Shown here: in pieces, positions 8,835 through 17,548 of the stretch
Layout: each line of letters begins with the position of its first letter
How positions within the stretch are numbered: the first letter of the stretch is position 1
Assembly: GCF_014863355.1 (NCBI RefSeq)
Contig: NZ_JACZEP010000003.1
Coordinates: 186,001-250,000, forward strand
Origin: Aminobacter carboxidus
Lineage (GTDB): Bacteria; Pseudomonadota; Alphaproteobacteria; Rhizobiales; Rhizobiaceae
Length of the DNA: 64,000 bases
Direction of reading: 5' to 3'
Notes under the pieces: model-generated
Database searches by the model: none
Seen by the model: only the letters and a program-made list of their open reading frames with translations
Told to the model about the DNA's origin: nothing
Made by a program: the position numbers and the translations under genes

Positions 8835-10073
8835 CTAGGCCACCGGTCGCTCGTCAGCGATGACCTTGCCGTCATTGGGCAGGCTGCCGCGAGCCACGAC
8901 CTCGACGCTGCCGCGCATCTTGGTGGCAGCCTGCAATGCCGCTTCGAGTTCTCCCTGCAGTCCGTCCGCTGTTGAACCCGCTTCGGCTTTCAGCAGCATG
9001 ACGTCCTGCTCGGCCTGTCGGCTGACGACGAGGCGAAGGCGGCCAAGCACTGGAAATTTTCGGCCGATCGCGGCGATCTGGGCCGGATCGACGAACATGC
9101 CCTTGACCTTGGTGCGTTGGTCGGCGCGGCCCATCCAGCCGGCGAGCCGCATGTTGGTGCGGCCGCAGGCGCTCGGGCCGGACAGCACACGCGACAGGTC
9201 GCCCGTGCCAAAGCGCAGCAGCGGGTATTCGGGGCTTAGCCGGGTAACGACGACTTCGCCGACTTCACCGTCGGCGACAGCCTCGTCGGTACCCGGGCGC
9301 ACGATCTCGACGATCAGGCCTTCGTTGACGACCAGGCCCGAACGCGCCGTCGTCTCATAGGCGGCGACGCCGAGTTCGGCGGTGGCATAGGCCTGGTAGG
9401 CGTCGATGCCGGCGTCGGCGATCTCTTGTTGCAGTGAGGCCGGGAACGCCGCTCCCGATACCAGGGCATGGCGGAACGAGCTGACTGTGCCGGTGGCGGT
9501 CATGCGGTCGAGCAGGATCTTGAGAAAATCCGGCGTGCCGATGTAGCCGGACGGCTTCAGCACCGCGATCGCCTCGACCTGTTGTTCGGTGTTGCCGACG
9601 CCGGCCGGGATTACCGCGCAGCCGAGCGCGTGCGCGCCTGCCTCCATCATGTGTCCGCCCGGTGTCAGGTGGTAGCTGAAGGCGTTGTGGACGATGTCTT
9701 GCTTGCGCATGCCTGCTGCAAACAGCGCGCGCGCGGAACCCCACCAGTCGTCGCCGCGCCCCTCTGGATCGAAGATCGGTCCCGGAGAAACGAGCAGGCG
9801 CTTCAGCGCGCCGGGTCTGGTGGGCGTGAGACCGGCGAAAGGTGGGTTCTCGGCTTGCAAGGCGAGCAACTCGCTTTTGCGGATGACCGGAACCTGCTGC
9901 AGGGCTGTGCGATCGACGAGGCTGTCGAGCGCAATTCCTCCGAGCTGTCGATGCAACGCCGGCGTGTCGGCTTGCGCCCCTTCGAGAAGCGAACGCAGCC
10001 GGGCAAAAAGTGCCGCTTCGCGCGCCGCTGGCTCCTGGGTTTCCCCGGCATCGTAATGTGCGTTCGTCACCAT
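8835..10073 (-). CDS. PaaK-like adenylate-forming enzyme (phenylacetate-CoA ligase family)
   Basis: 412-residue member of the phenylacetate-CoA ligase-like AMP-binding group. Family landmarks are HNAFSYHLTPGGHMMEAGAH, the adenine-loop-like AYATAELGVAAYET, YPLLRFGTGDLSRV and the C-terminal hinge VKGMFVDPAQIAAI. The usual Ser/Thr/Gly-rich ATP loop is replaced by RLLVSPGPIFDPEG, so either a variant subfamily or a non-standard activity is present. It is the last gene of the leftward branched-chain-type transporter operon (66 bp after the livF-like gene), suggesting activation of an imported carboxylic acid to its CoA ester. ATG 10073 has AGGTG upstream. The substrate is unknown. Confidence 0.8.
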   Translation of the reverse strand: MVTNAHYDAGETQEPAAREAALFARLRSLLEGAQADTPALHRQLGGIALDSLVDRTALQQVPVIRKSELLALQAENPPFAGLTPTRPGALKRLLVSPGPIFDPEGRGDDWWGSARALFAAGMRKQDIVHNAFSYHLTPGGHMMEAGAHALGCAVIPAGVGNTEQQVEAIAVLKPSGYIGTPDFLKILLDRMTATGTVSSFRHALVSGAAFPASLQQEIADAGIDAYQAYATAELGVAAYETTARSGLVVNEGLIVEIVRPGTDEAVADGEVGEVVVTRLSPEYPLLRFGTGDLSRVLSGPSACGRTNMRLAGWMGRADQRTKVKGMFVDPAQIAAIGRKFPVLGRLRLVVSRQAEQDVMLLKAEAGSTADGLQGELEAALQAATKMRGSVEVVARGSLPNDGKVIADERPVA

Positions 10074-10139
10074 GGTTCACCTAGAATGTGGACAAGTGGC
10101 AGGCCCGGTCGCAGGCGCGGACGCGGTGCCTGGAACAGA

Positions 10140-10976
10140 TCACGCCAGCCAGCGCTTGCGCCGCTTGTAGCTCTTGACCTCGCGGAACGACTTGCGGCCC
10201 TCGCCGCCGATGCCAAGGTAGAATTCCTTGACGTCCTCGTTGTCGCGCAGGGACGCAGCATCGCCATCCATGACGATACGGCCGGTCTCCATGATGTAGC
10301 CGTAGGTGGCGTATTTCAGCGCCATGTTGGTGTTCTGCTCGGCCACCAGGAATGACACGCCCTGCTTGCTGTTCAGGTCCTTCACAATTTCGAAAATCTC
10401 GTCGACGACCTGCGGTGCCAACCCCATCGACGGCTCGTCGAGCAGGATCATCTTGGGCCGGCTCATCATGGCGCGGCCGATGGCGCACATCTGCTGCTCG
10501 CCGCCCGAGGTGTAGCCGGCCATTGACGACCGCCGCTGCTTCAGCCGGGGGAAGTAGTCGTAGATCATCTCAAGGTCGTCGCGGATGGCACGGTTGCCGT
10601 CGCGACGCGTGAAGGCCCCGGTGAGCAGGTTTTCCTCGATCGAGAGATGGCCGAAGCAATGCCGCCCTTCCATGACCTGGATGCAGCCGCGCCGCACCAG
10701 TTCGTTCGGGCTGAGGCGATCGACGCGGTCGCCGTTGAACTCGATCGAGCCCTTGGTCACTTCGCCGCGCTCGGCATGCAGCAGGTTCGAGATCGCCTTC
10801 AGCGTCGTCGTCTTGCCGGCGCCATTGGCGCCGAGGATGGCGACGATGCCGCCTTGCGGTACGGCGAGCGATACGCCCTTGAGGACGAGGATGACGTGAT
10901 CGTAGATCACCTCGATGTTGTTGACCGTCAGCATCGGCCGGGCCGGTTCGACCGCTTTGGAAGCATGTTCAGACAT
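10140..10976 (-). CDS. Branched-chain-type ABC transporter ATPase (LivF-like)
   Basis: 278-residue ATPase. Walker A GANGAGKTT and signature SGGEQQMCAIGRAMM precede Walker B ILLDEPSMGLAPQVVDE and the switch His-equivalent region LVAEQNTN. It pairs with the LivG-like ATPase at 14583 to drive the LivHM-type permease of the same operon. ATG 10976 has GGAG 9 nt upstream; longer in-frame starts overlap the hairpin region. The C-terminal tail (SFREVKSYKRRKRW) is longer and more basic than in amino-acid LivF. Given the two ligases, the substrate is more likely an organic or aromatic acid than a branched-chain amino acid. Confidence 0.92.
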   Translation of the reverse strand: MSEHASKAVEPARPMLTVNNIEVIYDHVILVLKGVSLAVPQGGIVAILGANGAGKTTTLKAISNLLHAERGEVTKGSIEFNGDRVDRLSPNELVRRGCIQVMEGRHCFGHLSIEENLLTGAFTRRDGNRAIRDDLEMIYDYFPRLKQRRSSMAGYTSGGEQQMCAIGRAMMSRPKMILLDEPSMGLAPQVVDEIFEIVKDLNSKQGVSFLVAEQNTNMALKYATYGYIMETGRIVMDGDAASLRDNEDVKEFYLGIGGEGRKSFREVKSYKRRKRWLA

Positions 10977-10995
10977 CAGCAAGCTCCGGGGCATC

Positions 10996-11021
10996 GTCCC
11001 TTCCCCATCAGGGGAAGGGAC
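10996..11021 (-). other. Intercistronic hairpin between binding-protein and livF-like genes
   Basis: GTCCCTTCCCC / GGGGAAGGGAC forms a perfect 11-bp stem with a 4-nt loop, 17 bp after the stop of the binding-protein gene. There is no U-tract. The sequence has the look of a dispersed palindromic unit (REP-like). It probably protects the 3' end of the binding-protein message or attenuates readthrough. The structure is direct; the function is inferred. Confidence 0.7.
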
Positions 11022-11038
11022 TGGGTTCAAGGTGAGCC

Positions 11039-12367
11039 TCAGGAGGCGTCGCAGGCCTCGGAACGGGCCGGCCACGGCGCGTTCTTTTCGGCGTAGGCCT
11101 TGGCATCGGCGTCGAGCAGCGGACCGACCTTGTCGCTCAGCGGCGCGATGTAGTCGGACACCTTCTCGTAGGTGGTGCCGTTCCAGCTCTGGACGAAGGT
11201 CGAGAAGTGGCCGTTATGGTCGGCGCAGGAGAGCTTGACCTCACCGGTGAAGCCCTCGAGGCCGATTTCCTTGAGCCGTGCCTCGTCGATGTTGAGGCCT
11301 TCAAGGCCGCGGCGGACGTCCTCGCCGGTGACCACCTTGTTGCCGGTAATTTCCTGAGCCTTGCGGATCGCCTCGGCAATCAGCATCGAGTTGTAGATGC
11401 CGCGGTTGTAGAGGACCTGGCCGACCTTGTCCTTGGACGAGACCTGGCTCTTGCCGGCATCGACGACGTGTTTCTGGATGTCGGCAAGCAGCGGGAAGTC
11501 CGCACCCACGGCATGCCAGTTCAGCGTCTTGAAGCCCTTGGCGCCATCGCCGGCACCCTTGGCGTCATCCTCGCTTGGCCACCAGATCGAGATGAACTTC
11601 TCCATCGGGTAGTTGGTCTTCACCGCTTCCTTGACGGCGGTGGCGTTCAGCGCGCCCCAGCCATAGAGGATCATGTAGTCAGGCTTGTCCCGCCGCACGC
11701 TGAGCCATTGCGACGACTGGTTCTGCATGTCGGCGGCTGCGACCGGATACAGCTTGGCTTCGAAGCCGAGTTCCTTCGACAGCTGCTCGATCAGCGGCAG
11801 CGGCTCGCGGCCGAAGCTGGCGTCGAGGTAGATGTAGCCGATCTTCTTGCCCTTGAGCTTTTCTATGCCGCCGCCTTCCTGCGTTGCGATGTACTGCAGG
11901 ATCTGGGTGAAGCCGTCCCAGTAGGTCGCCGGCGGGTTGAAGATCCAGGGGAAGGTGTCGCCCTTGGCCGAGGCCGAAAGTCCGTAGGCCATCGACAGCA
12001 CCGGAATCTTGTCCACGGCGGCCTTGGGGATCAGCGGCAAGGTGATACCGGTCGACCACGGATTGACGAGCACCGGCTTCTTGGGCTTCACCGATTCATA
12101 ACATTCGAGACCCTTCTTGGTGTCGTAGCCGGTCTCGCATTCCTCGACGATCAGCTTGACGCCGCCGATGCCGCCATCGCGCTCGTTGAGAAGCGTCAGG
12201 TAGTCGTGCATGCCGTTGGCGATCGGTGTGCCGGAGCCGGCGAATGGGCCGGTGCGGTAGGTGAACAGCGGCACGTAGATCGAGTCCTCCGCCTGCGCGT
12301 CGTGGACGGCCGGCAAGGTCAACGATGCTGCTGCAGAAAGTGCGTACAACCAGTTCTTGAGCGACAT
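11039..12367 (-). CDS. Branched-chain-type ABC transporter substrate-binding protein
   Basis: 442-residue periplasmic binding protein of the LivK/type-1 fold. The signal peptide MSLKNWLYALSAAASLTLPA is followed by cleavage near AQA-ED. The mature N-terminus is YVPLFTYRTGPFAGSGTPIA, the usual start of this family. ATG 12367 has GGAGGAGAAGG immediately upstream; the much longer in-frame reading to 13168 runs through the permease gene in another frame and is not real. It sits between livM- and livF-like genes and is followed by a hairpin. The ligand is not known; homologues beside AMP ligases are usually annotated as binding organic acids. Confidence 0.9.
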   Translation of the reverse strand: MSLKNWLYALSAAASLTLPAVHDAQAEDSIYVPLFTYRTGPFAGSGTPIANGMHDYLTLLNERDGGIGGVKLIVEECETGYDTKKGLECYESVKPKKPVLVNPWSTGITLPLIPKAAVDKIPVLSMAYGLSASAKGDTFPWIFNPPATYWDGFTQILQYIATQEGGGIEKLKGKKIGYIYLDASFGREPLPLIEQLSKELGFEAKLYPVAAADMQNQSSQWLSVRRDKPDYMILYGWGALNATAVKEAVKTNYPMEKFISIWWPSEDDAKGAGDGAKGFKTLNWHAVGADFPLLADIQKHVVDAGKSQVSSKDKVGQVLYNRGIYNSMLIAEAIRKAQEITGNKVVTGEDVRRGLEGLNIDEARLKEIGLEGFTGEVKLSCADHNGHFSTFVQSWNGTTYEKVSDYIAPLSDKVGPLLDADAKAYAEKNAPWPARSEACDAS

Positions 12368-12414
12368 TTCCTTCTCCTCCCTACTTGTTTGCATTTCCGT
12401 CTTGCGAGCGGCCC

Positions 12415-13491
12415 CTAGTAAGGGAAGGGCCACACACGAAGCTTCTGCTTGGCGATCTGCCAGAGCCGCGCGAGGCCGTGCGGTTCGACGATCAGGAAAA
12501 AGATGATGAGGGCGCCGACGATCAGATAGGTCAGGTGCTCGACGGTCGCGGCAGCGATCGGCAGGCCAAGCGCCTCGGGCAGCCCGCGGATGACGATCGG
12601 CAGGATGTGGATCAGCGCGGCGCCAAAGAAGCTGCCGATCATCGAGCCCAGCCCGCCGATGATGACCATGAACAAAAGCAGGAATGACAGCTTGATGTCG
12701 AAGGCCGATGGTTCTGCGGCGCCGAGCCAAAGGAAGACCATCAGCGCGCCCGAAACGCCGCAGTAAAATGACGACACTGCGAAGGCCAGAAGCTTTGCCG
12801 GCAACAGGCGGATACCCATCAGCTGGGCTGCGATGTCCATGTCGCGCACCGCCATCCAGGTGCGGCCGATCCTGCCATGGACGATGTTGGAGGCGAGCAG
12901 GGTCATGCCCACGACAATGACCAGCACGACGAGATAGCGTGTCACCGGGGTGGCCGAGGGGCCGGTGATGGCGAGGCCAAACAGTGTGCGGGCAGGGACC
13001 TCGATGGCTCCGGAGGGATTGTCGTTGTAGAGCCAGCTGATGCGCACGAAGCACCACTGCAAAAAGAACTGCGCGGCAAGCGTTGCGACCGCCAGGTAGA
13101 AGCCCTTGATGCGCAAAGACGGCAGGCCAAACAGCACGCCGATGCCGGCGGCGAAGAAGCCCGAGCACAGGATCCAGACCAGGATGTTGACGCCCGGAAA
13201 GATCGTCGAGAGCTTGTAGGCGGCATAGGCGCCGACACCCATGAAGGCGGCCGAGCCGAGCGACAGCAGCCCGGTGTAACCGACGAGGATATTGAGCCCG
13301 ATTGCGCCGAGCGACAGGATCAGGAACGGCACCATCACCGAGGCAAGCAGGAACTCGTTGCCGAACAGCGGCACGATGACGAATGCGACGACCAGGATGG
13401 CGGCCAGGCCGAGCCTGTCCTGCAGGATCGGGAACACCGCCTGGTCGGCCGCATAGCTTTGCTTGAACTGGCCCGTCTCGCGATAGAACAT
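12415..13491 (-). CDS. Branched-chain-type ABC transporter permease (LivM-like)
   Basis: 358-residue inner-membrane permease with about 8-10 hydrophobic segments. It carries the LivM signature region GLNILVGYTGLLSLGSAAFM near residue 90, the GLPSLRIKGFYLAVATLAAQ stretch, and the cytoplasmic coupling loop GRIGRTWMAVRDMDIAAQLM. It forms the translocation pore with the LivH-like permease encoded 4 bp upstream. The C-terminus is a short basic tail ending WPFPY. Confidence 0.92.
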   Translation of the reverse strand: MFYRETGQFKQSYAADQAVFPILQDRLGLAAILVVAFVIVPLFGNEFLLASVMVPFLILSLGAIGLNILVGYTGLLSLGSAAFMGVGAYAAYKLSTIFPGVNILVWILCSGFFAAGIGVLFGLPSLRIKGFYLAVATLAAQFFLQWCFVRISWLYNDNPSGAIEVPARTLFGLAITGPSATPVTRYLVVLVIVVGMTLLASNIVHGRIGRTWMAVRDMDIAAQLMGIRLLPAKLLAFAVSSFYCGVSGALMVFLWLGAAEPSAFDIKLSFLLLFMVIIGGLGSMIGSFFGAALIHILPIVIRGLPEALGLPIAAATVEHLTYLIVGALIIFFLIVEPHGLARLWQIAKQKLRVWPFPY

Positions 13492-13495
13492 GGTG

Positions 13496-14470
13496 TCAGA
13501 TCCGCTCGATTATCTTGTCGCCGAACAGGCCCTGCGGCCGGTACAGCAGGAACAGCAGGGCAATGGCGTAGGCAAACCAGCTCTCGATGCCGCCGCCGAG
13601 CAGCGGGCCCCAATAGAACTCGCCGAGCTTTTCGCCGATGCCGATGATCAGCCCGCCGACGATCGCGCCGGGAACCGAGGTCAGGCCTCCCAGCACCAGC
13701 ACCGGCAGCGCCTTGAGTGCCACGATCTCGAGCGCGAAGGAGACGTCGGAGCGGGCGCCCCACATGATGCCCGTCACCAGCGCGACCAAGCCTGCGGCGA
13801 ACCAGACGACGACCCATATCTGGTTGAGCGATATGCCGACCGAAAGCGCTGCCTTGTGGCTGTCGGCCACGGCGCGCAACGCCCGGCCTATGCGGGTCTT
13901 CTGGAAGAACAAAGCGAGCCCGGCGATCATCACCGAGGCGATGACGGCGGCGGCGATGTCGATCTTCTGGAAGCTGACCATGCCACCGAGCATCTCGACG
14001 TCGACCGAACCGCTCGGCAGGAACAGTTCGCTGGCGATCATCTGCTTGGGATCGCCGCCAAACACCATCTCGCCGAAGCCGATCAGCACATAGGTGATGC
14101 CGAACGTCGCCATGAACAGGATGATGTCAGGCTGGTTGACCAGCGGTCGCAGCACGACGCGCTCGACCAGCATGGCCAGCACGAACATCACGCCCGCGGT
14201 CAAAACAAGCGCAACGAAGGCAGCGGTGTGGCCGGAGAAGCCGGCGGCCGAGAACTTCTCGTAGAAACCGACGAGCGTGAGCGCCGAAAACACCACCATG
14301 ATGCCCTGGGCGAAGTTGAACACGCCCGACGCCTTGAAGATCAGCACGAAGCCGAGCGCGATCAGCGCATAGAGCACGCCTGAAACCAGGCCCTCCCACA
14401 GGGTCTGGACCAGCAGGTCGGGCATCTGCGCCATCTGGACGAAGGGGTCGATGAAGATGTTGTAGAGCAT
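13496..14470 (-). CDS. Branched-chain-type ABC transporter permease (LivH-like)
   Basis: 324-residue permease with the LivH N-terminal signature GLVSGVLYALIALGFVLIFK and FNFAQGIMVVFSAL. The coupling loop (GRALRAVADSHKAALSVGI) and several hydrophobic helices follow. ATG 14470 has GAGGGGGAAA upstream; the upstream in-frame extension to 14596 is His/Arg-rich and unlikely. It pairs with the LivM-like protein encoded 4 bp downstream. Confidence 0.92.
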   Translation of the reverse strand: MLYNIFIDPFVQMAQMPDLLVQTLWEGLVSGVLYALIALGFVLIFKASGVFNFAQGIMVVFSALTLVGFYEKFSAAGFSGHTAAFVALVLTAGVMFVLAMLVERVVLRPLVNQPDIILFMATFGITYVLIGFGEMVFGGDPKQMIASELFLPSGSVDVEMLGGMVSFQKIDIAAAVIASVMIAGLALFFQKTRIGRALRAVADSHKAALSVGISLNQIWVVVWFAAGLVALVTGIMWGARSDVSFALEIVALKALPVLVLGGLTSVPGAIVGGLIIGIGEKLGEFYWGPLLGGGIESWFAYAIALLFLLYRPQGLFGDKIIERI

Positions 14471-14582
14471 CTGTTTCCCCCTCAGCCGATCCGGCAGACG
14501 ACACGCGCCGGCCGGCATGTCGTGCTGACTGTGCGTGTCGTGTTCATGCGGAATTTCTCTCCTCCACCAGACACATGCATGC

Positions 14583-15362
14583 TCAGTGCCCCACACCGAG
14601 ATAGGCTTCGATGACCTTGGGGTCGGCCTTGACCACCTCGGGCGTGCCGTCGGCGATCTTGTGTCCGTATTCGAGAACCACCACGCGGTCAGACAGGTCC
14701 ATGACCACGCCCATGTCGTGCTCGATGAGGGCGATGGTGGTGCCGAAGTACTTGTTGAGATCGAGGATGTAGCGGCACATATCCTCCTTCTCTTCGATGT
14801 TCATGCCGGCCATCGGCTCGTCGAGGAGGAGAAGTTCCGGCTCCATCGCGAGCGCGCGGCCAAGCTCGACGCGCTTCTGCAGGCCGTAGGGCAGCTTGCC
14901 CACCGGCGTCTTGCGGATCGACTCGATCTGCAGGAAATCGATGATGTCTTCGACCACGCGCCGGTTCTCGATCTCCTCGCGCATCGCAGGTCCGTAGCGC
15001 AGCATCTGCCAGAACAGCCCGCGGTGCATCTTCAGCGTGCGGCCGACCATGATGTTGTCGAGCGTGGTCATGCCGCGGAACAAGGCGACGTTCTGGAAGG
15101 TGCGGGCGATGCCCTGGCTTGCGGCCTGGTAGGGTCGCATGCGCGGTCGGGTCTTGCCCTTGTAGGTGATGCGGCCATGTTGGGGATGGTAGAAGCCGTT
15201 GACGACGTTCAGCATCGAGGTCTTGCCGGCGCCGTTAGGGCCGATGATGGCGCGGATCTCGCCCTTGCGGATGTCGAAGGAGACGTCGGTGATGGCCTTG
15301 ACCCCGCCAAAGGACAGGGACACGCCGTCGACCGCCAGCAGTGTTTCCGATTGGGCGGTCAT
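14583..15362 (-). CDS. Branched-chain-type ABC transporter ATPase (LivG-like)
   Basis: 259-residue ABC ATPase. Walker A is GPNGAGKTSMLN, the Q-loop region includes GIARTFQNVALFRGMTTLDN, the signature is the atypical LPYGLQKRVELGRAL (YGLQK in place of SGGQ), Walker B is LLLLDEPMAGMN, and the switch His is in LIEHDMGVVMDL. The degenerate signature is a feature of the LivG subgroup found beside acyl-CoA ligases. Its ATG overlaps the stop of the upstream ligase gene (ATGA, 15359-15362), implying coupling. Confidence 0.92.
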   Translation of the reverse strand: MTAQSETLLAVDGVSLSFGGVKAITDVSFDIRKGEIRAIIGPNGAGKTSMLNVVNGFYHPQHGRITYKGKTRPRMRPYQAASQGIARTFQNVALFRGMTTLDNIMVGRTLKMHRGLFWQMLRYGPAMREEIENRRVVEDIIDFLQIESIRKTPVGKLPYGLQKRVELGRALAMEPELLLLDEPMAGMNIEEKEDMCRYILDLNKYFGTTIALIEHDMGVVMDLSDRVVVLEYGHKIADGTPEVVKADPKVIEAYLGVGH

Positions 15363-17332
15363 GCGGCGGCCTCAAGCTTTGCGGTTGGCATCGCCTTGGT
15401 GTCGGCAATGCGGACCCGGGCCGAGATCACGCCCTTGCGGCCGTCCTCGAAGGTCACTTCGGTGGAGATGTCGGCAGCCTCGGCACCGTTGTAGAGCGCA
15501 TCGACCAGCGGCTTGTAGCGTTCGGCGATGAAGCCGCGCCGGACCTTCTGGGTACGGGTCATCTCGCCGTCGTCGGCGTCGAGTTCCTTGTGCAGGATCA
15601 GGAAGCGATGGATCTGGGCGGCAGCCATGCGCGGCTCGGCGGCGAGCGCCCGGTTCACCTCGGCGACATGCTCGATGAACATCGCATAGACTTCGGGCCG
15701 CTGCGCCAGTTCCTGGTACGAGCCGTAGGCGATGTTGTTGCGCTCGGCCCAGTTGCCAACCGCCGTGAGGTCGATGTTGAGCATCACGGTGACGAAGTCT
15801 CGGTCCTGACCAAAGGCCACGGCTTCCTTGATATTGGGGAAGAATTTCAGCTTGTTTTCGATGTATTTCGGCGCAAACAGCGCGCCCGAGCTCAACTTGC
15901 CGACGTCTTTTGCCCGGTCGATGATGTTGAGGTGGCCGTCGGGGTCGAAGAAGCCGGCATCGCCAGTCTTCACGTAGCCATCGGCGGTCACCGTCTCAGC
16001 CGTCTTTTCAGCGTCCTTGTAGTAACCGACGAACTGGCCCGGCGAGCGGTAGAGCACCTCGCCGTCGTCGGTGATGCGGATGTCGACATTGGGCGTCGCC
16101 GGCCCGACCGTGCCGGCGCGAATCTGTCCGTCGGGCTGCGCGGTGACATAGAGAAAGGCCTCGGTCTGGCCGTAGAGCTGTTTCAGGTTGAGGCCGAGTG
16201 AGCGGTAGAATGAAAACAGGTCCGGGCCGATCGCCTCGCCGGCGGTGTAGGCGACACGAATGCGGGAGAAGCCGAGCACGTTCTTCAGCGGCGCGTAAAC
16301 CAGAAGGTTGCCGATGGCATAGCCGAGGCGGGCACCGAGCGGGACGTCCTTGCCGTCGAGAATCTGTTCGCCCCAGCGTTTGGCTATGCCGATGAAGTAG
16401 TTGAACATCGAGCGCTTCAGCGCGCCCGCATCCTCCATGCGGATGGTGATCCGGGTCAGCAGCGTCTCGAACACGCGTGGCGGGGCGAAATAGAAGCTCG
16501 GCCCGATCTCCTGGGTATCCGCTTCGGCCGTCTCGCGGCTTTCGGGACATGCGATGCAGAAGCCGGCGACCAGCGACTGGGCATAATTGAGATAGTGGTC
16601 GCCGACCCAGGCCAGCGGCAGGTAGGCGAGTACCTCGTCGCGGTCGGTCAGCTTGTCGAATATGACCGTATCGCGTGCGGCCGCGATCGAGCCGCCGGCG
16701 CTCAGCAGGACGCCCTTGGAACGGCCTGTCGTGCCCGAAGTGTAGAGGATGATCGAGATGTCGCTGGCCTGGCCGCGATCACGCTCGGCGTCAATCGCGG
16801 CGCGCGCAGTTGCGTCGGATGCCAAGCGGGTACGGCCGCTTTCAATGATATTGCCGATAGCATGGAGCCGGCTGTGATCGTAATCGCGCAGGCCGCGTGG
16901 CTCGTCATAAAACACGGTGCGGAGCTTGGGCACGCGATCCTGCACGGAGATCAGCTTGTCGACCTGCTCCTGATCCTGCACCGCTGCAAAAGCGACGTCT
17001 GCATGGTCGAGCACATAGGCCATCTCGTCGGCGACCGCGTCGGCATAGACAGGCACGGGGATGGCGCCCAGCCACTGGGCGGCGAGAATGGTCCAGTACA
17101 TCGCCGGCCGGTTTTCACCGATGACGGCGATTGTCGCGCCGCGCTCGAGACCCAGCTGTTGCAACCCGGCCGCATAGGCGCGGATCGTCTCGGTCAGCTC
17201 GCTCCAGTTCCACGTCCGCCAGATGCCGAGGTCCTTGTGGCGCATCGCCGGGCGGTCTGGCCGCACCTGTGCATGCTCGCACAAAAGCTTGGCAAACGTA
17301 TCGCGTTCGCGCGTCTCGCTCCCTTGTGCCAA
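15359..17332 (-). CDS. Long-chain-type acyl-CoA synthetase (AMP-binding, FadD15-like)
   Basis: 657-residue adenylate-forming ligase that probably activates an imported carboxylic acid to an acyl-CoA. It has the ATP loop ILYTSGTTGRSKGVLLS near residue 190, the adenine motif YGQTEAFLYVT, and the hinge TGDAGFFDPDGHLNIIDRAK. The best start is TTG at 17332, with GGGAGG exactly 7 nt upstream; the ORF extends to 17446 without a good site. It is the first gene of the leftward transporter operon and overlaps livG by 4 bp. The chain-length or aromatic preference cannot be read from the sequence. Confidence 0.88.
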   Translation of the reverse strand: MAQGSETRERDTFAKLLCEHAQVRPDRPAMRHKDLGIWRTWNWSELTETIRAYAAGLQQLGLERGATIAVIGENRPAMYWTILAAQWLGAIPVPVYADAVADEMAYVLDHADVAFAAVQDQEQVDKLISVQDRVPKLRTVFYDEPRGLRDYDHSRLHAIGNIIESGRTRLASDATARAAIDAERDRGQASDISIILYTSGTTGRSKGVLLSAGGSIAAARDTVIFDKLTDRDEVLAYLPLAWVGDHYLNYAQSLVAGFCIACPESRETAEADTQEIGPSFYFAPPRVFETLLTRITIRMEDAGALKRSMFNYFIGIAKRWGEQILDGKDVPLGARLGYAIGNLLVYAPLKNVLGFSRIRVAYTAGEAIGPDLFSFYRSLGLNLKQLYGQTEAFLYVTAQPDGQIRAGTVGPATPNVDIRITDDGEVLYRSPGQFVGYYKDAEKTAETVTADGYVKTGDAGFFDPDGHLNIIDRAKDVGKLSSGALFAPKYIENKLKFFPNIKEAVAFGQDRDFVTVMLNIDLTAVGNWAERNNIAYGSYQELAQRPEVYAMFIEHVAEVNRALAAEPRMAAAQIHRFLILHKELDADDGEMTRTQKVRRGFIAERYKPLVDALYNGAEAADISTEVTFEDGRKGVISARVRIADTKAMPTAKLEAAA

Positions 17333-17548
17333 AGGCACGCCTCCCGTTCGTTCCCTCGTAGGTCGCCGGGTGTTCCCGGTCGTTGGATGGAAGCTCGCAA
17401 CCTTGGCAGGCTTTTTCAAGGGCTGGCTTGACAGACAGGGCGCCAATGTTCAGTCTTGGCTACCGGCCTTGTATGCCTGCGCTGGAAAAGTCCTCATAAC
17501 ATATTGAATTTATTGACTTCAGGTGTCGGCATTCGCGTGCGAGACGGG
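17333..17548. promoter_or_regulatory. Spacer carrying the probable promoter of the ligase/transporter operon
   Basis: 216 bp between the Crp/Fnr-type gene and the ligase, both leftward. The part nearest the regulator (about 17490-17530) is AT-rich, and contains TGAA and TTCA in inverted orientation 9 bp apart within TGAATTTATTGACTTCA. This is a weak candidate for a Crp/Fnr-like site, well short of the consensus. No terminator was seen after the regulator. Confidence 0.3.

Noticed and set aside
11039-13168. 709-codon version of the binding-protein gene, possible fusion with a permease
   Set aside because: The first ~267 codons lie out of frame over livM and are Arg/His-rich; the signal peptide and ribosome-binding site place the start at 12367.
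17490-17530. FNR/CRP consensus site before the acyl-CoA ligase
   Set aside because: TGAATTTATTGACTTCA has only outer-arm symmetry and departs from both consensus half-sites, so it was kept as a weak note only.
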